From positions 62,001 to 126,000 of the forward strand of contig JAGAAO010000078.1 of assembly GCA_017615275.1 (NCBI GenBank): 64,000 bases of DNA. Direction: 5' to 3'. Positions 17,258-28,200 of this stretch are shown here, piece by piece. Made by a program: the position numbers and the translations under genes. How positions within the stretch are numbered: position 1 is the stretch's first letter; the number at the start of each line of letters is the position of its first letter. Below the pieces are notes generated by a model, which did no database searches, was not told the DNA's origin, and saw nothing but the letters and a program-made list of their open reading frames with translations. Origin of the DNA: Butyrivibrio sp. GTDB lineage: Bacteria > Bacillota > Clostridia > Lachnospirales > Lachnospiraceae.

Positions 17258-17403
17258 TATTCATCTGCTCCTTGATAATTTGATATTTTTTATTATATTC
17301 TAATTAAAATATCTCAGTTTTATTGATGAATATTATGATAACACAATTTTTTGCAAATAAAACATGGTGAAATTAATCTCTTTTCTTGATGTATTTTAAC
17401 CCA

Positions 17404-18711
17404 TCATCCCAAAATATCGATATATTCACCGTTCAGAGCTTTATTCATGCTGCGAACCGCACAGAACTTACCACACATCGAGCATGTATCGTCATATTCG
17501 GGTGATCTGTCGTCACGGATCTTCTTGGCTGTCTCAGGATCGAGCGCACACTCCCACTGCTTATCCCAGTCAAGGGTTCTTCTCGCATCGCCCATCTTGT
17601 TGTCTGCATCCATGGCATGAGGAATCTTCTTTGCGATATCTGCCGCATGCGCTGCGATCTTCGACGCGATTATTCCCTGCTTAACGTCATCGACATTGGG
17701 AAGCGCAAGGTGCTCGGCAGGCGTTACGTAGCAAAGGAACGCTGCGCCTGAAGCTGCCGCTATTGCACCACCGATAGCCGAAGTAATGTGATCGTATCCG
17801 GGTGCAATATCCGTAACAAGGGGTCCGAGTACATAGAAAGGAGCGCCCATACAGATTGTGTTCTGAATCTTCATATTGGCTTCGATCTGATCCATAGGCA
17901 TGTGTCCGGGACCTTCAACCATTACCTGAACGTCTTTTTCCCAGGCTCTCTTAGTGAGCTCTCCGAGTCTTACAAGCTCTTCGATCTGGCACACATCGCT
18001 CGCATCCGCAAGACATCCCGGTCTGCAGGCGTCGCCGAGTGAAATTGTAACGTCATACTCTCTGCAGATCTCAAGGATCTCATCATAATATTCATAGAAA
18101 GGATTCTCGTTTCCCGTCATGCACATCCATGCAAACACAAGAGAACCGCCTCTTGAAACTATGTTCATCTTTCTCTTGTGCTTCTTGATCTGCTCTATTG
18201 TCTTTCTTGTAATTCCGCAGTGAAGTGTGACAAAGTCAACTCCGTCCTCGGCATGAAGTCTTACCACATCAATAAAGTCCTTGGCTGTGAGCTCCGCAAG
18301 ATCCCTCTGATAATGAATAACACTGTCATATACCGGAACCGTGCCTATCATCGCGGGACATGACTCCGTGAGCTTCTTTCTGAAAGGCTGTGTATTTCCG
18401 TGGCTTGAAAGGTCCATGATAGCTTCAGCTCCCATGTTTACAGCAGCCATAACCTTTTCCATCTCGATATCATAATCTTTGCAATCTCTTGATACACCGA
18501 GATTTACGTTAATCTTGGTTCTGAGCATTGAACCGACGCCCTCTGGATCTATACATTTGTGATTCTTATTTGCGGGAATCGCAATCTTTCCTTCCGCAAC
18601 AAGCGCTCTTATAAACTCCGTGTCGCGATACTCTTTTTTCGCAACCGCCTCCATTTCTTTTGTCACAATACCCTTGCGGGCTGCTTCCATCTGTGTTGAA
18701 TACTCTCTCAT
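17404..18711 (-). CDS. thiC: Phosphomethylpyrimidine synthase ThiC
   Basis: ThiC is a radical-SAM enzyme converting aminoimidazole ribotide to HMP phosphate, the pyrimidine half of thiamine. The 435-residue protein has the C-terminal cluster motif CSMCGKFC (CxxCxxxxC) and the conserved Hx[11 protein letters not shown] and [15 protein letters not shown] segments. It lacks the roughly 150-residue N-terminal extension of the E. coli and Bacillus forms, as is common in anaerobes. ATG 18711 has GGAGAAGG upstream. It is the last gene of the thiamine operon. Confidence 0.97.
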   Translation of the reverse strand: MREYSTQMEAARKGIVTKEMEAVAKKEYRDTEFIRALVAEGKIAIPANKNHKCIDPEGVGSMLRTKINVNLGVSRDCKDYDIEMEKVMAAVNMGAEAIMDLSSHGNTQPFRKKLTESCPAMIGTVPVYDSVIHYQRDLAELTAKDFIDVVRLHAEDGVDFVTLHCGITRKTIEQIKKHKRKMNIVSRGGSLVFAWMCMTGNENPFYEYYDEILEICREYDVTISLGDACRPGCLADASDVCQIEELVRLGELTKRAWEKDVQVMVEGPGHMPMDQIEANMKIQNTICMGAPFYVLGPLVTDIAPGYDHITSAIGGAIAAASGAAFLCYVTPAEHLALPNVDDVKQGIIASKIAAHAADIAKKIPHAMDADNKMGDARRTLDWDKQWECALDPETAKKIRDDRSPEYDDTCSMCGKFCAVRSMNKALNGEYIDILG

Positions 18712-18767
18712 TAAAACCTTCTCCTATTCTGATTTTTATATTTTATCCAATTACCTTTTTCCACATA

Positions 18768-20021
18768 TCACAGGTATACGTAGTCGTTGTAAACCGGCTG
18801 AAGTCCTTCGCTTTCAATATCCGCATACATTCTGTTCAGACTGCGTCCGTCAGATATTTCAAACTGTTCATCTCCGGATTGTTCACTTTTTTCTTTTCCC
18901 GAATACTTCTGTTCGTGGTCTCCGATTCCTGTCGATACTCCCGCAGATACCTTGGTTGCCGCGATCTTCACGATGCCGTTTCTAAACTCAGCTGTTTCCC
19001 TGGACGAAACCGTTATTCCGCAGAAAGGCAGGAATATCCTGTATGCGCACAGTATCTGGCAAAGCTGCTTCTCACCCACATCAAGCGGATTGATAGTCTC
19101 ATTGTTTATGATCGGTCGTAGTCTTGGACAGGACAAAGACATCTCTGCATAAGGATATTTCCTCTGCAAAAAATATACGTGAAGCGCCGAAGCAAGTGCA
19201 TCTTTCCTAAAATCCGAAAGTCCCAAAAGCGCCGAAAAAGCTACGCCTCGCATGCCGCCCATAAGCGCCCTCTCCTGTGCATCAAATCTATAAGGCCAAA
19301 CTCTTTTATTTCCCATAAGATGAAGCTGTTCATATCTGTCCGTGTCGTACGTTTCCTGGAACACCGTCACATAATCAACACCGCACTCATGAAGATACTT
19401 ATAGTCTTTGACATTCACGGGATATATCTCAATCCCGACCATGCGGAAGTACTTCCTTGCAATCTTGCAGGCTTCTCCGATGTATTCAATATCCGAATTT
19501 GCGGGGCTTTCTCCCGTAAGTATCAGAATTTCCTCCATCCCGCTGTCTGCGATAACCTTCATCTCATGCTCAATCTGCTCATAATCAAGCTTCATTCTTT
19601 TGATCCTGTTATAGCAGTTGAATCCGCAGTAAACGCAGTAGTTCTCGCAATAGTTTGCGATATATATAGGTGTAAAAAGATACACCGTATTACCAAAGTG
19701 CTTGCTCGTCTCGCGCTGCGCCTTCTCTGCCATCTGTTCAAGAAAAGGCTCCGCCGCGGGTGAAAGAAGCGCCTTGAAATCCTCGATTGAACATCTCTCG
19801 CTATCAAGAGCTCTTCTGACATCTTTCGTCGTATACTTGCTGTAATCGTACGACTCAAAATGCTCCATCACATTCCTGCACACATCCGACTCGATCACGT
19901 CCATCCCGGGCAGATAAGCCATATGATCCGTTCTAAACGAAGGATCGTTTTCAATCCTGTGCTTGCGCTCAAGCCCCGCCTCGGACAATTCATCCGAATC
20001 AATCAAAAAATGATTTTCCAT
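18768..20021 (-). CDS. thiH: 2-iminoacetate synthase ThiH
   Basis: ThiH is a radical-SAM tyrosine lyase that supplies dehydroglycine for the thiazole ring, the anaerobic alternative to ThiO. The cluster motif is CENYCVYCGFNC (CxxxCxxC). Length, 417 residues, is a little above the E. coli form because of a polar Lys/Ser/Glu-rich insertion near residues 365-385 (GDHEQKYSGKEKSEQSGDE). The related HydG was considered, but position directly after thiG decides for ThiH. GGAGGACGGC precedes the ATG. Confidence 0.93.
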   Translation of the reverse strand: MENHFLIDSDELSEAGLERKHRIENDPSFRTDHMAYLPGMDVIESDVCRNVMEHFESYDYSKYTTKDVRRALDSERCSIEDFKALLSPAAEPFLEQMAEKAQRETSKHFGNTVYLFTPIYIANYCENYCVYCGFNCYNRIKRMKLDYEQIEHEMKVIADSGMEEILILTGESPANSDIEYIGEACKIARKYFRMVGIEIYPVNVKDYKYLHECGVDYVTVFQETYDTDRYEQLHLMGNKRVWPYRFDAQERALMGGMRGVAFSALLGLSDFRKDALASALHVYFLQRKYPYAEMSLSCPRLRPIINNETINPLDVGEKQLCQILCAYRIFLPFCGITVSSRETAEFRNGIVKIAATKVSAGVSTGIGDHEQKYSGKEKSEQSGDEQFEISDGRSLNRMYADIESEGLQPVYNDYVYL

Positions 20022-20031
20022 GCCGTCCTCC

Positions 20032-20799
20032 TTAGTGCAAGAATCCTGTCAGCGGATCAGATGCGCTGGCTCCGCGGGTCAGAACTCTTCCGACTCCTGC
20101 GAGATATGCTTTTCTTCCGGCCTCTATCGCATCTTTAAAAGCCGATGCCATAAGCGTAAGATTGCCCGCTGTTGCCAGAGCCGTATTTGCCATTATCGCA
20201 GCAGCTCCCATCTCCATTGCTTCACACGCCTGCGATGGTCTGCCGATTCCGGCATCCACGATTATAGGAAGATCAATCTCGTCAATAAGAATCTGAATGA
20301 AATCCTTTGTTGAAAGACCTTTGTTGGAGCCTATCGGTGAAGCAAGCGGCATGATTGACGCTGCCCCCACTTCTTTGAGCTCTCTAGCGACATTGAGATC
20401 GGGGTACATGTAAGGCATTACAACAAATCCTTCTTTTGCAAGTATCTCCGTCGCCTTGATCGTTTCATAATTGTCGGGCAAAAGATATTTCGTATCGCGC
20501 ATGATCTCGACCTTAACAAAATCTCCGCATCCAAGCTCTCTTGCAAGTCTTGCGATCCTCACCGCCTCTTTTGCATCTCTTGCTCCGCTCGTATTAGGAA
20601 GCAGTGTCACATTCTTTGGAATATAATCCAGAATGTTCTCCTCGTCCTTCGTATTTGTTCTTCTGACTGCGAGCGTGATTATCTCTGCTCCTGCGTCACG
20701 TGTTGCAGCCTCGATAAGTTTCATCGAGTATTTTCCCGAACCCAGAATAAATCTGGAATTAAATTCTTTTCCCCCAATAATAAGTTTATCTTCTTCCAT
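20032..20799 (-). CDS. thiG: Thiazole synthase ThiG
   Basis: ThiG joins dehydroglycine, deoxyxylulose phosphate and ThiS-thiocarboxylate into the thiazole phosphate. The TIM-barrel sequence carries [21 protein letters not shown], the Schiff-base lysine region FVKVEIM, and [22 protein letters not shown] 20799, with GGAGAAGAG upstream, gives 255 residues, the usual length; the longer reading to 20892 would overlap thiF. Confidence 0.97.
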   Translation of the reverse strand: MEEDKLIIGGKEFNSRFILGSGKYSMKLIEAATRDAGAEIITLAVRRTNTKDEENILDYIPKNVTLLPNTSGARDAKEAVRIARLARELGCGDFVKVEIMRDTKYLLPDNYETIKATEILAKEGFVVMPYMYPDLNVARELKEVGAASIMPLASPIGSNKGLSTKDFIQILIDEIDLPIIVDAGIGRPSQACEAMEMGAAAIMANTALATAGNLTLMASAFKDAIEAGRKAYLAGVGRVLTRGASASDPLTGFLH

Positions 20800-20833
20800 T
20801 TTCTCTTCTCCTACCTTGTCTGTAACCTTATGA

Positions 20834-21469
20834 TCAAGCCTGTATTTCTCCCAACAATATACGAAGTGCCATGTGCGCTTCGTGTGCGGCACACACCATC
20901 ACTCTGGATGAAACCAGTCCGATGCCGTCGTTTACATCACTTACGGAATCTCCCGATAAAAAGAATCTTTTTGAGATCTTTTTTGTCTTGATATAATTGG
21001 CACTTCCAAAGCCCGCCATTCCCGAACTTGATAAGATATACTTTTCGGGAGCATTTTCAAGTATCGCATTTACAAGCATTGCTTTGCTCTCTGCTTTATC
21101 GAATGCCTCGCAGACTATATCCGCATCTTTCGTAAGTTCAATGACATTTCCTTCTGTAACTTTCGTGATGTGCACTTCGATGGTTATATATGGATTTATT
21201 TCTTTTAAATTATCCGAAAGAGCTTCAGGCTTAGGCATACCGACCTGATCTGCCTTGTACTGCTGCCTGTGAAGGTTTGATATATCAACCTTGTCAAAGT
21301 CAATAAGGATCAATTTTCCAACTCCCGCTCTTGCAAGGCAAATCGCAATATTGGATCCGAGCCCGCCAAGTCCGCATATTGCCACGGTTGCCCTGTCGAA
21401 TTTCTTTTGATTCTCTGCACCGTGCCGCTCTATAAGCGCATTGTAGAACTCATCTCTTGTCGGTATCAT
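20834..21469 (-). CDS. thiF: ThiS adenylyltransferase ThiF (short form)
   Basis: An E1-like enzyme that adenylates the C-terminal glycine of ThiS so that sulfur can be loaded. The nucleotide site is [10 protein letters not shown] (about 31-40) with downstream [19 protein letters not shown]. At 211 residues it is the short clostridial form without the zinc-binding CxxC pairs of MoeB or E. coli ThiF. It begins one base after the thiS stop, with GGAGG overlapping the end of thiS. Confidence 0.95.
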   Translation of the reverse strand: MIPTRDEFYNALIERHGAENQKKFDRATVAICGLGGLGSNIAICLARAGVGKLILIDFDKVDISNLHRQQYKADQVGMPKPEALSDNLKEINPYITIEVHITKVTEGNVIELTKDADIVCEAFDKAESKAMLVNAILENAPEKYILSSSGMAGFGSANYIKTKKISKRFFLSGDSVSDVNDGIGLVSSRVMVCAAHEAHMALRILLGEIQA

Positions 21470-21470
21470 A

Positions 21471-21665
21471 TCAGCCGCCTCCTACAAAGCTCACAACTTC
21501 TACGATATCTCCGTCATTAAGAATAGTTATGTCGTAGCATACCTTAGGTACTATTTCTTCATTTATCTCAACAGCGACTCTCTCCCTGTCGTAGTTAAGT
21601 TCTGAAAGAACCGCAGAAAGCTGCTTATTTTCATATTGGTATTCTTTTCCGTTAATTTTGACCAT
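21471..21665 (-). CDS. thiS: Sulfur carrier protein ThiS
   Basis: A 64-residue beta-grasp protein ([15 protein letters not shown] at the start) ending in the essential Gly-Gly ([10 protein letters not shown]; here three glycines). It carries the thiocarboxylate sulfur to ThiG. ATG 21665 is chosen for its length and GGAGG seven bases upstream; it overlaps the end of thiD by 14 bases, so translation is coupled. Confidence 0.95.
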   Translation of the reverse strand: MVKINGKEYQYENKQLSAVLSELNYDRERVAVEINEEIVPKVCYDITILNDGDIVEVVSFVGGG

Positions 21666-22467
21666 GTTCATTCCTCCATACCATATGATCAAGCGGTCCC
21701 GAACCTTTCCCCAGATCAAGTCCCGATGCGATTGCGTCCGAAATATAAGCTTTTGCATTTCGTATAGCATCTTCGAGCTTCAAACCAAGTGCAAGGTTTG
21801 AAGCTATCGCGCTTGAGAGTGTGCATCCCGTTCCGTGAGTGTTGCTGCTCTCAATTCTTTTTCCCTCGAACCATGTGATCTTCCCGTTCTCATAAAGTAC
21901 ATCACTGGCATCTTCAATGCTGTGACCACCCTTTAGAAGAACCGCGCATCCGCTTTCATTTCCAAGCTCTTCCGCCGCTTTTTCCATGTCCTTTCTAGAC
22001 GTTATTGTTAAACCTGTAAGTGTCTGCGCCTCAGGTATATTGGGCGTTATGACTCTGCTTATCGGAAAAAGAAGTCTTGCCATAACATCGGCTGTCGTAT
22101 CTTTCATCAGACTGCTCCCGCTTGTAGCAACCATTACGGGATCGACTACAAGATTTTTTACCTTATACTTGGTGAGTTTGTCATAGACTACTTTCACCTG
22201 CTCCGCAGAAGGAAGCATTCCGATCTTCGCCGCATCGCACGGAATGTCGCTCAGACAAGCCTCTATCTGCTGCCCGAGAAATTCCGGCGTAGATTCCATG
22301 ATTGCCGTAACCCCTGTTGTATTCTGTGCCGTCAGTGCAGTTATCGCAGTCATTCCATATACCTTGTGTGCGGTCATAGTCTTAAGATCCGCCTGTATTC
22401 CTGCGCCGCCGCTACTGTCACTTCCCGCTATCGATAAAACCACTTTCATTTCCATATCCGATACCAT
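21652..22467 (-). CDS. thiD: Hydroxymethylpyrimidine/phosphomethylpyrimidine kinase ThiD
   Basis: A ribokinase-fold enzyme that phosphorylates HMP twice. Motifs: [17 protein letters not shown] near the N-terminus and the anion-hole [11 protein letters not shown] near the C-terminus. About 271 residues, normal for the family. Two starts are possible: ATG 22467, almost touching the GAGG, and ATG 22455, about 13 bases after it. It sits 6 bases after thiE. Confidence 0.96.
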   Translation of the reverse strand: MVSDMEMKVVLSIAGSDSSGGAGIQADLKTMTAHKVYGMTAITALTAQNTTGVTAIMESTPEFLGQQIEACLSDIPCDAAKIGMLPSAEQVKVVYDKLTKYKVKNLVVDPVMVATSGSSLMKDTTADVMARLLFPISRVITPNIPEAQTLTGLTITSRKDMEKAAEELGNESGCAVLLKGGHSIEDASDVLYENGKITWFEGKRIESSNTHGTGCTLSSAIASNLALGLKLEDAIRNAKAYISDAIASGLDLGKGSGPLDHMVWRNEHGQN

Positions 22468-22473
22468 ACCTCT

Positions 22474-23100
22474 TCAAAGCTCATCTATTGCCTGTATTAA
22501 TTCTTCTGCTGCCTTCTTTGATGACTGTGCCTTCATTATCGCCGTAACCACACAGATTCCCGCTATAGGGCATCCCTTGAGGACTCCCAGATTATCTTTG
22601 TTAAGTCCTCCGATCGCATTTGCGGGAATAGGAACCGCATTGCAGATATCCTTCAAAGTATCAGTAGATGTGAGGACTGTCTTTACCTTGGTTGTTGTGG
22701 GATATATCGCCCCGACACCCAGATAATCGGCTCCCTGCTTATATGCTTCAAGAGCCTGCTCGACCGTCTTTGTGGTAGCTCCGACTATTTTGTCATCACC
22801 AAGAATCTTTCTTGCCACAGAAACAGGCATATCCTCCTGTCCCACGTGAACGCCGTCCGCTCCGGTCGCAAGAACAACATCTACTCTGTCATCAACAACA
22901 AGAGGCACGTTATATTTGCGCGTTATTTCAAGTGCCTTTGACACGATATCTATGTACTCTCTGGTACTTCTTTCTTTTTCTCTTATTTGTACAAACGTAA
23001 CGCCGCCCTGTATCGCACCTTCAAGTTTCTCCAGAAACTCTTCTTCCGTAAATCCCGTGCTGTTTGTCACAAGGTACAATTTCAAACTATCTCTGTCCAC
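22474..23100 (-). CDS. thiE: Thiamine phosphate synthase ThiE
   Basis: ThiE couples HMP pyrophosphate with thiazole phosphate. The 208-residue TIM barrel shows YLVTN, VQIREKE, VDDRVDV, GADGVHVGQEDMP and GVGAIYPTTTK. The start is a GTG at 23100 with AAGG just upstream, overlapping the end of thiM by 19 bases. Confidence 0.96.
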   Translation of the reverse strand: MDRDSLKLYLVTNSTGFTEEEFLEKLEGAIQGGVTFVQIREKERSTREYIDIVSKALEITRKYNVPLVVDDRVDVVLATGADGVHVGQEDMPVSVARKILGDDKIVGATTKTVEQALEAYKQGADYLGVGAIYPTTTKVKTVLTSTDTLKDICNAVPIPANAIGGLNKDNLGVLKGCPIAGICVVTAIMKAQSSKKAAEELIQAIDEL

Positions 23101-23879
23101 TTCACCTTCATCCTTTCGTCTATCTCTTTGTCTGTCAAAAGAGAAAGCTCATCGATCACTCTAAGTATGAATACATCTTCTTTGGCTTTCTCACTGCTTA
23201 TCCCAAGCGCCGCGCACGCTCTGACACATGCTCTTATACTGCTCTCCTGCGAAAAAAAACATCCGCATATAACACCAAGCATGCATCCGGTTCCCGTCAC
23301 TTTACCAAGTTTTTCGACTCCGTTACTCACAGTCGCGATCATCTTGCCGTCAGTAACTATGTCTTCTTTGCCACTCGCAAGAACTATCACTTTTTTATCC
23401 TTTGCAAGCTTTATAGCGCTGTCACATACTTCCTCATATGTGAGTTCCTTGTCGGCATCGACTCCGGACGCTTTGTAATTGTCATGCAAAAGAGCCTGTA
23501 TCTCCGAATAATTTCCTTTGACCAAAAGAGGCATCTTAAGGTCTTCGTTCTTATCAATAAGCTTTTTGATATATTCTCTTCGAAGCTTGGAACATGCTGC
23601 TCCCACCGCATCTATAACCGTGGGGATGCCGTTCTTTCTCGCAGCCTTATACGAGACTCCCATTGCTTCCAGTCTTGCATCCGTAATATTTCCAAAGTTG
23701 AGCACGAGTGCTTTCGCCGATTTCGTAATGTCTTTTACTTCAAGCGGGTGCTCAGCCATTATCGGTCTTGCGCCCAGAGCAAGGATCGAATTGGCACACT
23801 GCATCATCGATATCGGATTTGTGATGCAGTGAATAAGCGGTGCTTCTTCTCTGATTTTTTGACAAAGGTCTTTTTCCAT
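23082..23879 (-). CDS. thiM: Hydroxyethylthiazole kinase ThiM
   Basis: A salvage kinase for hydroxyethylthiazole, 265 residues, with PLIHCITNPISM at the N-terminus and the catalytic GTGCMLGVI loop. It allows reuse of thiazole alongside the de novo ThiG-ThiH route. It starts 1 base after thiW ends, with AAAGG upstream of the ATG. Confidence 0.95.
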   Translation of the reverse strand: MEKDLCQKIREEAPLIHCITNPISMMQCANSILALGARPIMAEHPLEVKDITKSAKALVLNFGNITDARLEAMGVSYKAARKNGIPTVIDAVGAACSKLRREYIKKLIDKNEDLKMPLLVKGNYSEIQALLHDNYKASGVDADKELTYEEVCDSAIKLAKDKKVIVLASGKEDIVTDGKMIATVSNGVEKLGKVTGTGCMLGVICGCFFSQESSIRACVRACAALGISSEKAKEDVFILRVIDELSLLTDKEIDERMKVKWTEIV

Positions 23880-23880
23880 A

Positions 23881-24423
23881 TCAAACTACCTTTTCTTCTT
23901 TCCGTATTTCCGGTTCATCCCACAGAGCACTCTTGATCTTCACAAGATACCCCATAGCCGACAACTGTTTGAGCAGAAGGTAAGCTATGCTTCCGCCTAT
24001 CAAAGTTCCGCATATGAATGACGGAACATAGAAAAACCATGTAAGTCCCTCTTTTCCCCAAAGGTATGTCATAACGGGATATGATGCTATCGCACCTATG
24101 ATGCCTGTTCCGACTATCTCTCCTATAACAGCTGCGATTATCTTTCCCTTTGAAAGCTTATAAAGAATTCCTGACAAAAGAGCTCCAAACACCGCTCCCG
24201 TAAGTGCAAGCGGCGGTATTCCCATAGTTGTCATTCTGATGATACCTATAAGTACCGCGCAAACAAATGCATACAAAGGCCCCAGAAAAACCGCGCATGT
24301 GATGTTGATAAGATGCGCCATCGGACACATTCCCTCAACTCTCAAGATCGGCGAGATAACAACGCCAAGCGCCACAAACATAGACAACATTACCATTCGC
24401 AACAAAAACTTTGATTTACTCAT
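23881..24423 (-). CDS. thiW: ThiW, S-component for thiazole uptake by an ECF transporter
   Basis: A 180-residue membrane protein with about five to six helices (MVMLSMFVALGVVISPIL; FLGPLYAFVCAVLIGIIRM), matching the ThiW family of energy-coupling-factor substrate-binding components. ThiW is predicted to bring in hydroxyethylthiazole, which fits its place right before thiM. The energising EcfAAT module is not in the window. It is the first gene after the TPP riboswitch, with GAGGAGACC before the ATG. Confidence 0.92.
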   Translation of the reverse strand: MSKSKFLLRMVMLSMFVALGVVISPILRVEGMCPMAHLINITCAVFLGPLYAFVCAVLIGIIRMTTMGIPPLALTGAVFGALLSGILYKLSKGKIIAAVIGEIVGTGIIGAIASYPVMTYLWGKEGLTWFFYVPSFICGTLIGGSIAYLLLKQLSAMGYLVKIKSALWDEPEIRKEEKVV

Positions 24424-24449
24424 ACGGTCTCCTCTTCAAAAAAGATGAA

Positions 24450-24560
24450 GTTCCGCTCTCGCATTCGCTCGCAAAAGCACAAGCTTCACTATGCTCGACA
24501 GAACCTCGCCAAGTGAACTTGTGTGGTTCGCACTAAGCTCGTCAAAACCTCGCTAAGTGC
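24450..24560 (-). repeat. Three GCGAG-core hairpins in the thi leader
   Basis: Between the riboswitch terminator and thiW lie three adjacent hairpins: 24530-24560, 24478-24523 and 24450-24478. The first two share a loop region GCGAGGTTnTGnCGAGC on the minus strand while their outer arms differ but still pair (GCACT/AGTGC in one; CACAAGTTCACT with its complement, one extra base, in the other). The third reads GCGAGCGAATGCGAGAGC and recurs in the thrS leader. None has a T tract. Confidence 0.65.
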
Positions 24561-24567
24561 TCTACAC

Positions 24568-24601
24568 AAAAAAGGAAGCTTCCTAGTTTCAGAAAGCTTC
24601 C
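24568..24601 (-). terminator. Terminator of the TPP riboswitch expression platform
   Basis: GGAAGCTT/AAGCTTCC stem with a 12-base loop followed by TTTTTT on the minus strand, 24 bases after the aptamer. TPP binding should favour this terminator and stop the operon. Confidence 0.9.
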
Positions 24602-24624
24602 GCATTAATCTCCCATTTATCAGG

Positions 24625-24708
24625 CATCCCTACGTTGGCATTATCCAAATCAGGTTCTCGGTCGAAGGTCCTACCTTCCTCTCAGCCCGTAACACGAGCT
24701 CCCGTCTG
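24625..24708 (-). ncRNA. TPP riboswitch (THI element)
   Basis: The minus strand shows the conserved blocks in order: ACGGGAGC, GGGCTGAGAGG, ACCTGATTTGGATAATGCC and AACGTAGGGA. This is the thiamine pyrophosphate aptamer. With the terminator after it, it gives transcriptional control of the whole thiW-thiC operon. The aptamer begins about 10 bases after the expected transcription start. Confidence 0.97.
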
Positions 24709-24716
24709 TTATATTG

Positions 24717-24753
24717 TTTATACTTTTATACACCATTATCATTCAAAATACAA
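24717..24753 (-). promoter_or_regulatory. Promoter(s) of the thiamine operon
   Basis: Two overlapping candidates on the minus strand: TTGAAT (24741-24746), 18 bases, TATAAA (24717-24722); and TTGTAT (24748-24753), 17 bases, TATAAA (24725-24730). Either places the start just before the aptamer. Confidence 0.55.
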
Positions 24754-24778
24754 TAGTAAGCTTTTTATCAGAATGCAA

Positions 24779-25207
24779 TTACTCGTTCCTGACATCATAG
24801 CTGAATGTGAAGCTCACGCCTGCATCCATGGTCTGTGTCGCATAATATTTTTCTTCACCCTTTTTTATCGTCAGTGTCTTAGGCGCTTTGATATTAAGAT
24901 TTATTCCACCACCTTTTTCCGTCTCGACGATATCACCAGCAGAGGCAAGAACAATCTTTTCAGAGGATACGCTTTTTACCGTGAGCTTGAATTCATTATG
25001 TTCAAAGATAACATCTCCTTCTTTTACACCGACAAGCTCTTGCGTCTCATCGCCTTCTCCTCCCATTTCGTTCCATCCGCTTATTGTAGCTGTAAGGACC
25101 GCAGTCTCATTCGCCTTTAGACTTCCTCCGCACCCTGTAAGCCCTGCGCAGATTGCAAAGGTTGCCGCAAAAAATACAATTATGCCCCAATATTTCTTTT
25201 GCATCAT
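24779..25207 (-). CDS. Small lipoprotein downstream of the GLUG protein
   Basis: About 142 residues. The start at ATG 25207 (or the adjacent ATG 25204) follows GAGGAGG; the longer frame would lie inside the upstream gene. Signal peptide with lipobox (CAGLTGCGGS), then a beta-rich mature domain with paired hydrophobic strands (DVIFEHNEFKLTVKSVSSEK). It begins 10 bases after the GLUG-repeat gene, so the three genes RND transporter, GLUG protein and lipoprotein look like one operon. No known family recognised; an accessory or anchoring role is a guess. Confidence 0.7.
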   Translation of the reverse strand: MMQKKYWGIIVFFAATFAICAGLTGCGGSLKANETAVLTATISGWNEMGGEGDETQELVGVKEGDVIFEHNEFKLTVKSVSSEKIVLASAGDIVETEKGGGINLNIKAPKTLTIKKGEEKYYATQTMDAGVSFTFSYDVRNE

Positions 25208-25217
25208 TTTTCCTCCT

Positions 25218-28200
25218 CTATTTATCATCGCTGTCATCGTAGAAGATCTGTTCTTTGCCTTCAATCCTCTTGGACAGTTTTCTCGCAAGGCGTCTGAAAA
25301 TCTTCGGAACCTTCTTACCGCCGCGTATAAGTCCCAGAATACCGATTGTGATAAACACAAGAACCGCTATGATAATTGCAATTACCATGTACCAGAACTT
25401 TGAAACCGCTAGGTTCGCCTTGGGGAACTTAACTTTCAGAGTAAACTCGTTACCCTCGATCTCATATGTACTGTAATCCCCCATGACTCCTGTCTTTTTA
25501 AGAAGTTTTTCTTCCTCTCCGCTTACAAGATACAGATCATATTCGCCGAGAGCCTTGCCGATATTTGCCGCCGGCCTGTATCTGACTGTATGAACAGTCT
25601 GTCCGTCATCGGGAACGGTAACTTTAAGAGTAGTGTAATTCTTTAAAGTATCCGCATCATAGTCCTTTGCCGAAGTAAATTTCTTTACATCAAAAGAATC
25701 TGTTCTTTCAACCACAAGTTTATCTTCAGCTCTGAACTTTCCGTCGACAAGAAGCTCACTTTGATAAGCCTCGCCATCATCGTGCTCTTTTATTTCTTCC
25801 GCAAGAGTTGTCCTGTATCTGCAATAAGTCGCGGTTATTACCTGATCCGAAGTAGCAGAATCGATCGAAGGTTTATCCCATGAAACATAATAGCCATCCT
25901 TTTCCTCAACAGCCGGATACCCTTCTTCATCAAGCTTTCCGCCGTACCTGATGTTGCCTTTTTTGATCATTGTATTTCCATCATCGTTTTCATCGTCTTC
26001 AAGCTCATACGTAACCGTAACATCCGAGAAATCATAAGGAAGCTCGTTGCTGCCGTTCGAAACAGGCTCTGCTTTGAGCGAATAGCTGACTCTGTCGATA
26101 CCCGCCAGTTTGTCACTCACAAAATAATTCCCTCTTACTTCACCTTCATCACTCACATGACCTGCGATCGCACCGTACCAACTGTCGGCATCCTCAATAT
26201 CAACCTGCGTTTTGCAATCTCTTATATTTGTTCCGTCGCCCGATATTCCTCCGACATAGGACATTCCCTTAATTATTCCCTTGGAATTGGAACTTACAAT
26301 ATAGGACAAAGAACTTCCGCAGACACCGCCAACATACTCACCTGAGCCTGACTTTATATTGCCGTAGTTGGAGCAGTTTATTACGGTTCCCATCTCCTGA
26401 AGTCCGCAGATACCACCTATATAGTTCTTTTCGCCTTCGGAAACGCTAAAGTTCTTATTCCCCCTAAGTACACACTTCGAGATGAAAGCAGTATTTAACT
26501 TCGAATCCTTTATTCCTGTGATATCACTCTCTGCATCAAAGTCGTACTCTATCGCCATGGTTCCTGCAATTCCCGACGTATCGATATCGCCGTAAGATGC
26601 ACCGTAATTGACGCATCCGTCTATAGTCGCATCTGTACAGATAAGAGCCTCTTCCAAAGAGACGTCTTCAAATGTATTCGAATAATCTTTTTCCAGAACG
26701 CCGTCAATTGCATCCGTATACAGATTCATTATCAGATTGAACTGATCCGCGATAGACTGAAGGTCGTCGACAACAGTTCCCGTCGCGCTGTTCATCTCGT
26801 TATTCAGAAGCCCGAAGTTATCATTCATGCCCTGCATGTTATCGGCAAGCGATACCGTGTGCGCTTTGTACGCTTCGCTGAACCTGGGAAAAGAAATTGT
26901 TCCTCTGCCTGCGATATTCCTGACTATTCCTTTCGCCTGATCACCGGCTTCCTCCAGATTTTCCGCTGCATCTTCCAATGACTCCATTGCATCCAATGCG
27001 TCCGCTCTTGCCTCTTCAGCCATGAACTGAAGATAATACTTCGTCAAACTTTCAACTTCTGCCGTTGCGTCCTTAAGATCTCTGGTGTAGTAGAAGCTTC
27101 CCACATTGCCGTCCACACCGCTCTGATAATTATTCTTAGCATATGCATCTGCATGCGTATCAGCATAAGCTGCTGCATCCTTACTGAGACTTACATCATC
27201 ATTGTCATCTAAATCCGGGAACTCCCTGCCATCGCTTATATGTGTCCAATTCCCGGGAACATTGTACGCTTCAACAAGCTTGGTCTCCGGTTCTGTAGCA
27301 ACATACGATCCAAATGTTCCGGTGAAATCAAGATCAGAAGAAGCCGCATAAATATGTGTCGATCTGCCTACGTCATCTGCAATAAATTTATTGTAATAAG
27401 CTTTATAAGCATCTTTACTTAAATTCGCATACTGACTCGAAATGCTCTCAAGTGTTTCCGTGGCTTTTTGGAGTTTCTCTTTATCCTCATCAGACATGTA
27501 CTGCTCAACATTCAGATCCTTGACAGTTTCCTTGAGGCTTGAAACAGCGTCGGAAGTATGTTCCACCGCATCATCCGCATTATCGAGAACCCCTTCGTCC
27601 TTGGACGATTCCTCAATTATATACTGCACCCTTGAAAAAGCTTCTGAAGTAGAATCCGATACACCGTTTGCAAAATCTACTGTTTCGTTTGAAATATATC
27701 GCACATCCTCTATGGCTCCCGCCGTATACTGCTGTATTACATTGAGCCTGTTAGTGATCGTACCCGACTGATTCTTGACATCTTTGAGCGTTTTGGTAAC
27801 TCTGTTGTGAAGCTCATCTATCGCAACATTTAACTGATACGCTACATCTCTGCTAAGATCGACTGTTACATAAGGCTCAGCCTGTCCGACGATTCCGCCT
27901 ACATCTTTTCTTCCGCGAACAACTCCGTTATTAAGACACCTGCAAACGTATCCTGACTGTCTTCCTACGATTCCGCCCACATTGTAGCCGACATGCTTAT
28001 ATCCGACCGCACCCTTATTCGTGCAATCAGAAATGATACCGATGGAAACACCAGCAATTCCTCCGACATCAACCGTCGTTACATCTGCGCTTGCTTCATC
28101 TGTTGTATTCTCACCGTTCTTAAGGATTGAAAGTACCTTATTAAGCGTAGCCATACTGTCGACAGTCATCTGTTTGTCCACATTTGTCGTATTGACCGCA

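Noticed and set aside
17258..17403. Leucine attenuator or T-box before leuA
   Set aside because: No leucine-rich leader ORF, no T-box core and no terminator-antiterminator pair; only an AT-rich promoter region is seen.
18768..20021. HydG (hydrogenase maturase) instead of ThiH
   Set aside because: The radical-SAM motif fits both, but the gene lies between thiG and thiC under a TPP riboswitch with no hydrogenase genes near.
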